Below, piece by piece: positions 1 to 5,952 of a DNA stretch of 19,717 nucleotides. Where the stretch lies: contig DEFH01000004.1 of NCBI GenBank assembly GCA_002350705.1, positions 5,062-24,778 of the forward strand, in the 5' to 3' direction. This DNA comes from Ruminococcaceae bacterium UBA2857. GTDB lineage: Bacteria > Bacillota > Clostridia > Oscillospirales > Acutalibacteraceae. Each line of letters opens with the position of its first letter. The first letter of the stretch is position 1. A program made the translations under genes and the position numbers. Below the pieces are notes generated by a model. That model ran no database searches. It saw only the letters and a list, made by a program, of their open reading frames with translations, and was not told the DNA's origin.

Positions 1-16
1 TCATTTTTATATTCTG

Positions 17-46
17 TTGACAAATCAAAGACTGTATCGTTATGAT
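17..46 (+). promoter_or_regulatory. Promoter of the 48-codon ORF, overlapped by an inverted repeat
   Basis: A perfect -35 box TTGACA (17-22) and a -10 box TATGAT (41-46) are separated by 18 bases. Transcription would start near 53 and reach an AGGAGG ribosome site at 78-83, giving a short leader. The -10 lies inside the perfect inverted repeat at 27-55, so a repressor bound there would block RNA polymerase. Seen: boxes, spacing and overlap. Inferred: promoter activity and repression. Confidence 0.6.
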
Positions 47-58
47 ACAGTCTTTTTT
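27..58 (+). promoter_or_regulatory. Perfect 12-bp inverted repeat: operator or intrinsic terminator
   Basis: Arms AAAGACTGTATC (27-38) and GATACAGTCTTT (44-55) match perfectly around a 5-base spacer, and a run of T follows to 58. Two readings fit. It could be an operator for a dimeric repressor (TetR-like spacing), since it covers the -10 of the promoter at 17-46. It could also be the terminator of a gene left of the window, since stem plus T-tract is the classic form. It may serve as both. The sequence alone does not decide. Confidence 0.6.
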
Positions 59-91
59 CGTGCTTGTTTTTCAAGTCAGGAGGAAAAGAAA

Positions 92-238
92 ATGATAAAA
101 ATATGGAATTTACAGGATATTGATAAAATTCCCCAAAAAACAGTTGTCCCCTATGTTTACAGCTTGATGACAAATATTCTCAATGCCTATGACTTCAACA
201 GTTCTATTGAATGGCGGAGATTTTTTATTTATTTATAA
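92..238 (+). CDS. Small hypothetical protein, 48 residues
   Basis: I do not recognise this protein. The ATG at 92 is chosen because an AGGAGG ribosome site (78-83) sits 8 bases upstream and a TTGACA/TATGAT promoter lies just before it; an in-frame TTG at 17 falls inside the -35 box and is rejected. The product is mixed polar and aromatic, has no signal peptide or clear membrane segment, and ends WRRFFIYL. It may be a genuine small protein or a truncated one: shifting frame near 209 would extend it through about 26 more codons, starting NGGDFLFIYKI, into the next promoter. The gene is separate from the operon starting at 354, which has its own promoter immediately downstream. Confidence 0.5.
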   Translation: MIKIWNLQDIDKIPQKTVVPYVYSLMTNILNAYDFNSSIEWRRFFIYL

Positions 239-245
239 AATCCGC

Positions 246-274
246 TTGACAAACAAAGTTAGATATGTTAAACT
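246..274 (+). promoter_or_regulatory. Promoter of the DUF2325-DUF3793-flavodoxin operon
   Basis: TTGACA (246-251) and TAAACT (269-274) are 17 bases apart. The expected transcription start is near 281, at the foot of the hairpin 278-309. The -10 is inside the first copy of a repeated palindromic box (255-276), which points to repression at the promoter. The -10 is imperfect (4/6), so strength is uncertain. Confidence 0.6.
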
Positions 275-276
275 AT
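255..276 (+). promoter_or_regulatory. Operator-like box, copy 1
   Basis: This 22-base box contains AGTTAGATATGTTAAACT, with AGTT/AACT symmetry. It matches the box at 321-342 at 19 of 22 positions and covers the -10 of the operon promoter. The TTAG...CTA arms resemble sites of DtxR/MntR-type metal repressors. That assignment is inference from box shape plus the flavodoxin in the operon. Confidence 0.55.
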
Positions 277-277
277 C

Positions 278-309
278 AATGGTCAGATAAAAAATTTTTC
301 CTGACCATT
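278..309 (+). promoter_or_regulatory. Hairpin at the 5' end of the operon mRNA
   Basis: Arms AATGGTCAG (278-286) and CTGACCATT (301-309) are perfectly complementary around an A/T-rich 14-base loop. The predicted transcription start (about 281) falls in the left arm, so most of this stem would form the very 5' end of the transcript, a position that often protects mRNA from decay. There is no strong T-tract after it, so termination is less likely. Confidence 0.5.
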
Positions 310-320
310 ATTTTGAATAT

Positions 321-342
321 AAAGTTAGATATTTTTAACTAA
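321..342 (+). promoter_or_regulatory. Operator-like box, copy 2
   Basis: This second copy of the 255-276 box contains AGTTAGATATTTTTAACT. Its symmetry is better than that of copy 1: AGTTA/TAACT, or TTAG-N10-CTAA. It ends two bases before the AGGAGG ribosome site at 344-349. Being downstream of the predicted start, it could act as a roadblock or as the second site of a cooperatively bound repressor. Confidence 0.55.
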
Positions 343-353
343 TAGGAGGATAT

Positions 354-632
354 ATGAGCGTTGTAATCGTCGGTGGAAACGAATGTATGATAAGGGAATA
401 CACAGAGCTTTGCAAATCCTACAACTGCAAGGCCAAAGTATATCCCAAAATGTGCAGAGGTCTGCAAAATATGGGAAATCCTGATTTACTGGTACTGTTT
501 ACCGATACCATGTCACATAAAATGCTGAAATGTGCATTAAACGGGGCAAAAAATCAAAAAATACCTGTGGAGCGTTCCCATTCCGGTTCCAAATCGGCTC
601 TCAGGAGCATCCTTGACCGTTATACAGGCTGA
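354..632 (+). CDS. DUF2325 family protein
   Basis: The 92-residue product has features I associate with DUF2325: an N-terminal strand ending in GGN (VVIVGGN, residues 3-9), the central segment PDLLVLFTDTMSHKM (about residues 44-58), and the C-terminal VERSHSGSKSAL stretch. The family has a Rossmann-like look and no established reaction. It often travels with DUF3793 and flavodoxin or iron-uptake genes in Clostridia. AGGAGG at 344-349 sits 4 bases before the ATG. It is the first gene of a three-gene operon, 14 bases from the next, behind a doubled operator. A role in metal or redox adaptation is inferred from neighbours only. Several Cys (residues 12, 20, 25, 34 and 61) could bind metal, but no clean CxxC motif is visible. 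Confidence 0.85.
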   Translation: MSVVIVGGNECMIREYTELCKSYNCKAKVYPKMCRGLQNMGNPDLLVLFTDTMSHKMLKCALNGAKNQKIPVERSHSGSKSALRSILDRYTG

Positions 633-646
633 AAGGAGAAATCTCT

Positions 647-1198
647 ATGTCGGAGGAATTGTTGGTGCAGCACTGCTCACCCACCATCATAGGCTTGAAA
701 ACAGGCAATTTATTTTCCTGCCGCTTTGACAGCAATGAACAAAAATACCGCACTTTGCGGAATCTGAACCAAAGTCTTTCCAAAAAAGGTCTGCGTATCA
801 TTCCCCTGAGACAGCATAAAGGAAATACTTTGCTGTATCTTTACCGTCCGTCAAGACTGAAAAAAGATTTGCAAAATGATATGGCAGACAAATTATTGAA
901 AAATTACGGCTATTCCTGCGGCAATGTGAATCTGTGTGTCGCACAGCTCATCCGCCGTTTGCGTGACAGTGAGGACTTTCCTCATGAGATAGGCTTGTTT
1001 TTAGGCTATCCGCCGGAAGATGTCTGCGGCTTTATCGAAAACAAGGCACAATGCTGCAAATGTGTGGGCTGTTGGAAGGTCTATGGCAATCCCGAAAAGG
1101 CTCAGGCAACCTTTGAAAAATACAGACACTGTACAGAGCTTTGCTGTTCACTTGTGGCAAAGGGATGCTCTGTGGAAAGGCTTGCCGCCTGTTATTGA
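647..1198 (+). CDS. DUF3793 family protein
   Basis: The 183-residue soluble protein carries the DUF3793 signature in its second half: FPHEIGLFLGYPPEDVCGF (about residues 111-129), followed by CCKCVGCWKVYG with a Cys cluster (CCxCxxC). A later region includes a CTELCC segment. No reaction is established for the family. The Cys-rich WKVY region suggests metal or redox binding, which is inference. It starts 14 bases after the DUF2325 stop, with AAAGGAG at 632-638 overlapping that stop, so the two are co-translated. Flavodoxin follows 57 bases later on the same strand without a strong terminator. Length is normal for the family. Confidence 0.85.
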   Translation: MSEELLVQHCSPTIIGLKTGNLFSCRFDSNEQKYRTLRNLNQSLSKKGLRIIPLRQHKGNTLLYLYRPSRLKKDLQNDMADKLLKNYGYSCGNVNLCVAQLIRRLRDSEDFPHEIGLFLGYPPEDVCGFIENKAQCCKCVGCWKVYGNPEKAQATFEKYRHCTELCCSLVAKGCSVERLAACY

Positions 1199-1255
1199 GG
1201 TCAATCAGCCGAAAGGCTTTTGATAAAAAAATCCATTTCAGAAAGGAAAATAGAT

Positions 1256-1678
1256 ATGAAAACAGCAGTAGTTTATTGGAGCGGTACAGGCAACACGGAA
1301 GCAATGGCGGAAGCCGTGACGAAAGGTGCCCGAAATGCCGGTGCAGAAGCGGAACTTTTCACCGCTGACAGTTTCAGTGCAGAACAGCTTGACAACTTTG
1401 ATGCCGTTGCTCTCGGCTGTCCGGCAATGGGAGCAGAGGAACTCGAAGACGGTGAATTTTTACCAATGTATGAGAGTATCAAAGATAAACTGAAAGAAAA
1501 AAAGGTTGCCCTTTTTGGCTCCTACGGATGGGGCGACGGTGAATGGATGCGTAACTGGGACGAGGAAGTAAAAGCTCTGGGAGCAAATGTTGTTACCGAC
1601 TTCGTCATCGCCAACGAATCCCCCGATGAAGAAGCTATTTCCGCTTGCGAACGTCTGGGAGCAGCATTGGTGTCATAA
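1256..1678 (+). CDS. Short-chain flavodoxin
   Basis: This 140-residue flavodoxin is a cytoplasmic FMN electron carrier. The phosphate-binding loop is SGTGNTE (residues 9-15), straight after the first strand MKTAVVYW. The 50s-loop region is GCPAMGAEELED, and the 90s-loop region GSYGWGDGEWMRNW carries aromatic residues that stack on the flavin. The ATG at 1256 is chosen over an earlier in-frame start at 1220 because AAAGGA (1242-1247) lies just upstream and the protein then begins directly with the first strand. It is the last gene of the DUF2325-DUF3793 operon and is closed by the terminator at 1701-1746. Flavodoxins commonly replace ferredoxin under iron shortage, which fits the metal-repressor-like boxes upstream of the operon. 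Confidence 0.93.
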   Translation: MKTAVVYWSGTGNTEAMAEAVTKGARNAGAEAELFTADSFSAEQLDNFDAVALGCPAMGAEELEDGEFLPMYESIKDKLKEKKVALFGSYGWGDGEWMRNWDEEVKALGANVVTDFVIANESPDEEAISACERLGAALVS

Positions 1679-1700
1679 CATCACCATATTTTTCATCATC

Positions 1701-1746
1701 AAAAAACGGTATCAATCCCCCAAATGAGGATTGACACCGTTTTTTT
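1701..1746. terminator. Bidirectional terminator between flavodoxin and amt
   Basis: AAAAAACGGT (1701-1710) and TCAATCC (1712-1718) pair with GGATTGA (1728-1734) and ACCGT plus T-run (1736-1746), with one mismatch. A-run on one side and T-run on the other give a terminator in both directions. It serves the flavodoxin operon on + and the glnA-amt operon on -. Confidence 0.9.
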
Positions 1747-1767
1747 CATGGAATTATATGATAAAAA

Positions 1768-3501
1768 TCATTTTGTGTCCTGCAAGGCAAGAACACCTGT
1801 TTCTCCTGTTCTGACACGAACAATATCTTCCACGTCACTGATAAAAATCTTGCCGTCTCCGATATGACCTGTATAAATGGCTTTCACGGCTGTATCAACA
1901 ACCTGCTTGACAGGCACTTTACATACAACGATATCTACCTGTATTTTCGGAAGAAGGTTCATTTCTACTTCTACACCACGATAATACGCTGTTTTGCCTT
2001 TCTGTACACCACAGCCCAGTACCTGTGTGACCGTCATACCGGTGACACCGATTTCTGAAAGAGCTGTGTTCAGGTCTGTAAACTTGCTCTGCTTGGTGAT
2101 AATAGTAATTTTTGTGAACTTCACACCGTCAGATGTTGCGGAAACCGTATGGTTTTGTTTGAGGGTAACTTCCACTGCTTTTTCAGGAGGGACATCTCCC
2201 TCTTGGAATTCTTCGGAAGTTTCGCCCGTGAGTACCTGCGGTACGGGCATAAAGTCCGCATAAGAACTGGAAAGACCATGCTCTGTAAGATCCAGACCTC
2301 TGACTTCTTCCTCTTTGGAAGCACGCAGACCGATTGTTTTTTTGATCGCAAAGAAAATGATGGTCATCAATACGGCTGTGTAAGCACCAATGCAAAGAAT
2401 ACCAAGAGCCTGTTTGCCGAGCTGTGAAAATCCGCCGCCGTAGAGCAAACCCAATGTGTTTTCATCTTTGGAGAAGATACCGACTGCCAATGTACCCCAT
2501 ATACCGTTGCACATATGAACAGCGATAGCACCGACAGGATCATCTACTTTGAGAATGTTATCAACAAATTCAACGGCAACTACTACAATGATACCTGCTA
2601 CAATGCCGATAATGATAGAACCGAGTATATCAACCGTATGACAGCCTGCTGTGATTGCCACAAGACCTGCCAGAGAACCGTTCAGAGACATAGAGACATC
2701 CGGCTTGCCGTTTTTAATCCATGTGTATATCATGGTTGCACAAGTGGCAACGGCAGGAGCAACCGTGGTTGTTGCAAAAATCTGTGCAAGCTGTGTCACA
2801 TTTGTTGCGGCGGCTCCGTTGAAGCCGTACCAGCCAAACCAGAGAATAAATACACCCAAAGCACCCAGCGTTAAGCTGTGACCGGGAATTGCACGAGGTT
2901 TCCCATCTTTGGTATACTTTCCGATACGCGGACCGACCATTGCCGCACCAATCAATGCAGAGATACCGCCTACTGTGTGAATACAAGCCGATCCCGCAAA
3001 ATCAACAAATCCCATTTGTGCCAGCCATCCCTGACTGTTCCATACCCATCCTGCCTCTATCGGATAGACAACAAGACTGATTAAGCCGCTGTAAATACAA
3101 TAGGAGATAAATTTTGTTCTTTCCGCCATTGCACCTGATACAATGGTTGCCGCTGTGGCACAGAATACCAAATTAAATACAAAGCTTGACCATGGGAAAT
3201 TGTTAAAATCTGTGAAAATCTGTAAATTCGGTACGCCCACCAGACCAAACAGATAATCTTCCGACATCATCAGACCGAATCCCAAAAAGATAAACATCAC
3301 GGTACCGATACAAAAGTCCATGAGGTTTTTCATGATAATGTTACCGGCATTCTTGGCTCTTGTAAAGCCTGTTTCGACCATCGCAAAGCCGCACTGCATA
3401 AAGAACACCAGAGCCGCACCGATCAGATACCATATTGCAATGGTAAAACTATTTGACTGTTCGACAGCCTGTGAAACAACTGATTGCATATTCGCATCCA
3501 T
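1768..3501 (-). CDS. Ammonium transporter with fused C-terminal PII domain (Amt-PII)
   Basis: The 577-residue membrane protein imports ammonium and carries its own PII regulator. Residues 1-415 are the Amt channel with about 11 membrane helices. DFAG with Asp167 and the twin histidines His175 and His329 of the pore are present (equivalent to AmtB Asp160, His168 and His318). Residues about 416-460 are a polar linker. Residues 461-577 are a complete GlnB/GlnK-like domain: ITGMT-like GVTGMTV, T-loop QKGKTAYYRG, B-loop TGHIGDGKIF, and C-loop RVRTGETG. The T-loop Arg that plugs AmtB (Arg47 of GlnK) is Arg508. The uridylylated Tyr51 is replaced by Val512, so control by uridylylation there is not possible. 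The start at 3501 follows a GGAAAGGAAAG ribosome site; the longer in-frame N-terminus overlaps the end of glnA and is rejected. It lies 55 bases after glnA with no terminator between, so the two are co-transcribed. Confidence 0.95.
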   Translation of the reverse strand: MDANMQSVVSQAVEQSNSFTIAIWYLIGAALVFFMQCGFAMVETGFTRAKNAGNIIMKNLMDFCIGTVMFIFLGFGLMMSEDYLFGLVGVPNLQIFTDFNNFPWSSFVFNLVFCATAATIVSGAMAERTKFISYCIYSGLISLVVYPIEAGWVWNSQGWLAQMGFVDFAGSACIHTVGGISALIGAAMVGPRIGKYTKDGKPRAIPGHSLTLGALGVFILWFGWYGFNGAAATNVTQLAQIFATTTVAPAVATCATMIYTWIKNGKPDVSMSLNGSLAGLVAITAGCHTVDILGSIIIGIVAGIIVVVAVEFVDNILKVDDPVGAIAVHMCNGIWGTLAVGIFSKDENTLGLLYGGGFSQLGKQALGILCIGAYTAVLMTIIFFAIKKTIGLRASKEEEVRGLDLTEHGLSSSYADFMPVPQVLTGETSEEFQEGDVPPEKAVEVTLKQNHTVSATSDGVKFTKITIITKQSKFTDLNTALSEIGVTGMTVTQVLGCGVQKGKTAYYRGVEVEMNLLPKIQVDIVVCKVPVKQVVDTAVKAIYTGHIGDGKIFISDVEDIVRVRTGETGVLALQDTK

Positions 3502-3556
3502 AACGATTCTTTCCTTTCCTTTTTCCTTATCGGATGGTTGAGACTCTGTCCCAAAT

Positions 3557-5653
3557 TTATACTCCGAAAAGTATTTCCCCATAGGATGGGTAGCACCAAT
3601 ATTTTGCGGAAGTCCTGCTTTCCATTGCGTCACCGAGTTCACGCAGCTCTCCCATCAGGGCAAACACGGTTTCACGGTAATATTTTGCACGGGCAAGGTT
3701 ATCATTTTGATAATCCGCCGCACCTGCCACTGCCTTTTTCAGTTCGTCTGTCTTTTTAACGAAAAGCTCCAGTTTTTCGGATAATTCTTCCGCAAGAGAG
3801 CTTTCCGCATACACGGACAAGGATGAAGAAAGGGCTTTTTTGGCAAGTGCTGTGTCTGTGAGTTCTTTCACAAAGGCAATCACACTTGGCGTAATATTTT
3901 TTTCCGCCATATCCAGCATGGTCAGGGCTTCAATTTTGATCTGCTTTGCATAGTGGTCAAGCTCGATGTCATATCTTGCATGAATTTCGGCTTCCGTGAC
4001 AATGCCGTTCTTCACAAACAAGTCAACATTTTTCTTGTCAACATAGTGTGCCATTGCTTCAGGAAGAGAACGATAATTGCAGAGTCCTCTTTTTTCGGCT
4101 TCCTTTACCCAGTCCTCCGAGTAGTTGTCACCGTTGAAAATAATGTTTTTATGTTCCGTCAGCGTCTTTTTGATGAGTGCTTTCAGGGCACTGTTCAGAT
4201 CATCTGCCTTTTTCAGTTCTTCATAGAACTGTGAAAGCTCCTCCGCTACCATTGTATTTAACATATAGTTCGGGCAGGCAATATTCAGAGAAGAACCCAA
4301 TGCACGGAATTCAAACTTATTTCCTGTGAATGCAAACGGCGAAGTACGGTTTCTGTCGGAAGTATCCTTTTTGAAGTCGGGCAGAACGTCAACACCTGTC
4401 AGCATATCGGCTTTGCCGTTGCTCTTATACTCTTTGCCCTCCACGATTGCATTGACAAGGGCTTCCAGATCATCTCCAAGGTACATTGAAATAATAGCCG
4501 GCGGTGCTTCGTTGGCACCAAGTCTGTGGTCATTGCCTGCGGAAGCGACGGTCAGTCTCAGCAAATCCTGATATTCATGCACCGCCTTGACAACTGCCGC
4601 AAGGAACAACTGAAACTGCAAATTATCTTCGGGATTCTTGCCGGGATCCAACAAATTTTCGCCTGTGTTGGTGGAAATCGACCAGTTATTGTGTTTACCG
4701 GAACCGTTCACGCCTGCAAAGGGCTTTTCATGTAAAAGGCATACAAGACCATGTTTTTCTGCTGTTTTTTTCATGACTTCCATTGTCAGTTCATTGTGGT
4801 CTGTGGCAATGTTGGATGTTTCAAAAATCGGGGCAAGCTCATGCTGTGAAGGAGCTACTTCATTATGCTTTGTTTTAGCCGGAATACCCAATTTCCATAA
4901 TTCTTCGTCCAGGTCATTCATATAAGCGGAAACTCTTGTCTTGATAGAACCGAAATAATGGTCTTCCAATTCCTGACCTTTGGGTGCCGGTGCTCCGAAC
5001 AAGGTACGGCCTGTATAAATCAAATCGGGACGGGCATCATACATTTTCTTGTCAATCAGAAAATATTCCTGTTCCGGTCCGACAGTGGTTGTCACTCTGG
5101 TGACTTCCGTATTGCCAAGAAGCTGTAACACCTTGACGGCTACGGCACTCAGTTTTTCCATGGAACGCAAAAGCGGTGTTTTCTTGTCAAGCACCTCTCC
5201 TGTATAGGAACAAAATGCTGTGGGAATATACAATGTTTTATCTCTGATAAATGCAGGCGAAGTCGGATCCCATGTCGTATAGCCTCTCGCTTCAAAGGTT
5301 GCACGAATGCCGCCTGAAGGAAAACTGGATGCATCAGGCTCACCTTTAATCAGTTCTTTTCCGGAAAACTCCATGATAACTTCCCCGTCACCTGTCGGAT
5401 AAAGAAAACTGTCATGCTTTTCGGCCGTAATGCCTGTCATCGGCTGAAACCAGTGTGTATAATGCGTACATCCCATTTCCACTGCCCAGTCTTTCATCGC
5501 ATTTGCCACCGCATTGGCAACGCTGATGTCAAGAGGTTCGCCGTTTTTAATGGTTTTTTTCAAAGCCTTGTAAGTAGTGCGTGGCAGTCTTTCCTGCATC
5601 TTTCTGTCGTTGAAAACCATGCTTCCGAACATTTCCGGTACATTTTTCATCAT
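3557..5653 (-). CDS. glnN: Glutamine synthetase type III
   Basis: The 698-residue enzyme joins ammonium to glutamate using ATP to make glutamine in the cytoplasm. Length and motifs are those of the large GSIII class, not the ~450-residue GSI. It shows N-terminal VPEMFGSMVFND (about 5-16), GPEQEYFLID (192-201, metal/glutamate site), HNEVAPSQHELAP (263-275), VNGSGKHNNWS (315-325, ATP and His site), and NEAPPAI. Two adjacent ATG codons (5653 and 5650) both lie at good distance from GAGGAG (about 5660-5665); upstream in-frame codons run into the leader hairpin and are rejected. It is first in an operon with amt-PII and divergent from gltBA, so it supplies glutamine to the synthase next door. The leader carries a strong promoter and an ANTAR-type attenuator. 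GSIII is often named glnN; glnA is also used. Confidence 0.95.
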   Translation of the reverse strand: MMKNVPEMFGSMVFNDRKMQERLPRTTYKALKKTIKNGEPLDISVANAVANAMKDWAVEMGCTHYTHWFQPMTGITAEKHDSFLYPTGDGEVIMEFSGKELIKGEPDASSFPSGGIRATFEARGYTTWDPTSPAFIRDKTLYIPTAFCSYTGEVLDKKTPLLRSMEKLSAVAVKVLQLLGNTEVTRVTTTVGPEQEYFLIDKKMYDARPDLIYTGRTLFGAPAPKGQELEDHYFGSIKTRVSAYMNDLDEELWKLGIPAKTKHNEVAPSQHELAPIFETSNIATDHNELTMEVMKKTAEKHGLVCLLHEKPFAGVNGSGKHNNWSISTNTGENLLDPGKNPEDNLQFQLFLAAVVKAVHEYQDLLRLTVASAGNDHRLGANEAPPAIISMYLGDDLEALVNAIVEGKEYKSNGKADMLTGVDVLPDFKKDTSDRNRTSPFAFTGNKFEFRALGSSLNIACPNYMLNTMVAEELSQFYEELKKADDLNSALKALIKKTLTEHKNIIFNGDNYSEDWVKEAEKRGLCNYRSLPEAMAHYVDKKNVDLFVKNGIVTEAEIHARYDIELDHYAKQIKIEALTMLDMAEKNITPSVIAFVKELTDTALAKKALSSSLSVYAESSLAEELSEKLELFVKKTDELKKAVAGAADYQNDNLARAKYYRETVFALMGELRELGDAMESRTSAKYWCYPSYGEILFGV

Positions 5654-5680
5654 CAATCTCTCCTCAAATGAAATCATACG

Positions 5681-5729
5681 AAAACAAAAAAGACGCTGTA
5701 AGCTCCGTTGCTTACAACGCCTTTGTTGT
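5681..5729 (-). promoter_or_regulatory. ANTAR-type two-hairpin antitermination element in the glnN leader
   Basis: Read on the minus strand, hairpin P1 is ACAAC-AAAGGC-GTTGT (5729-5714). P2 follows with no gap: AAGC-AACGGA-GCTT (5713-5700). Both loops have six bases with A at position 1 and G at position 4, the recognition rule of ANTAR-domain RNA-binding antiterminators such as EutV and NasR. The right arm of P1 (GTTGT) is also part of the left arm of the terminator stem 5724-5689, so holding P1+P2 together would prevent termination. Seen: both hairpins, loops and overlap. Known: the ANTAR mechanism. Inferred: that this leader is such a target. No ANTAR protein gene is in the window. Confidence 0.78.
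5685..5724 (-). terminator. Leader terminator (attenuator) upstream of glnN
   Basis: On the minus strand AAAGGCGTTGTAAGC (5724-5710) pairs with GCTTACAGCGTCTTT (5703-5689) as 15 bp including two G-U pairs, around the six-base loop AACGGA. U-residues continue to 5686. It begins about 10 bases after the predicted transcription start and about 35 bases before the glnN start, so it would end transcription early unless opened. Confidence 0.85.
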
Positions 5730-5741
5730 TTCGACACTGCA

Positions 5742-5770
5742 AGTATACACCCCTGTTTTCCATTTGTCAA
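5742..5770 (-). promoter_or_regulatory. glnN-amt promoter
   Basis: On the minus strand TTGACA (5770-5765) and TATACT (5747-5742) are 17 bases apart, close to the housekeeping sigma consensus. An A/T-rich stretch lies upstream (about 5771-5820). Transcription should start near 5735, just ahead of the two-hairpin element. Such a strong promoter in front of a terminator suggests the control step is antitermination. Confidence 0.85.
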
Positions 5771-5882
5771 TACCTTTTTGCAACTTTTTTTATTTTTCTT
5801 GCAATTTTAATCAAAATTAGTTCTTTAAAGCCTTTTAAAAACCTGAAAATGAATATTTTTAAAAAAAATATGCAATTATCTA
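5771..5882. other. A/T-rich region between the divergent glnN and gltB promoters
   Basis: This short spacer between the two back-to-back promoters has no ORF I can support. It is very A/T rich (possible UP elements for both promoters). It contains TTGCAA at 5778-5783 and 5799-5804 and TGCAA at 5871-5875; further TGCAA copies lie at 5738-5742 and 5893-5897, in the two promoters. I saw no GlnR-type TGTNA-N7-TNACA box. Confidence 0.5.
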
Positions 5883-5911
5883 TTGACATTCCTGCAAGTC
5901 GGTAATATAAT
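5883..5911 (+). promoter_or_regulatory. gltB promoter, perfect consensus
   Basis: TTGACA (5883-5888) and TATAAT (5906-5911) are separated by 17 bases, a full consensus promoter. Transcription should start near 5918, leaving a leader of about 35 bases before the gltB start. Unlike glnN, this leader contains no terminator or two-hairpin element. Confidence 0.9.
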
Positions 5912-5952
5912 GGGCTCTGTAATCACCATTTTTTTGGAAAGGAAGATTGTTT

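Noticed and set aside
1207..1221. Small hairpin AGCC-GAAA-GGCT before flavodoxin as a terminator
   Set aside because: The stem is only 4 bp with a short T-run. It is too weak to separate flavodoxin from DUF3793, though it could affect mRNA stability.
3502..3642. 47-residue N-terminal extension of Amt-PII
   Set aside because: It overlaps the end of glnN and lacks a ribosome site. The ATG at 3501 has one and starts the protein at the usual Amt position.
5771..5882. GlnR or NtrC/sigma-54 control of the nitrogen genes
   Set aside because: No TGTNA-N7-TNACA box and no GG-N10-GC sigma-54 promoter were found. Both promoters are of housekeeping -35/-10 type.
5912..5952. ANTAR element in the gltB leader
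   Set aside because: The leader is about 35 bases and has no paired six-base-loop hairpins or terminator.
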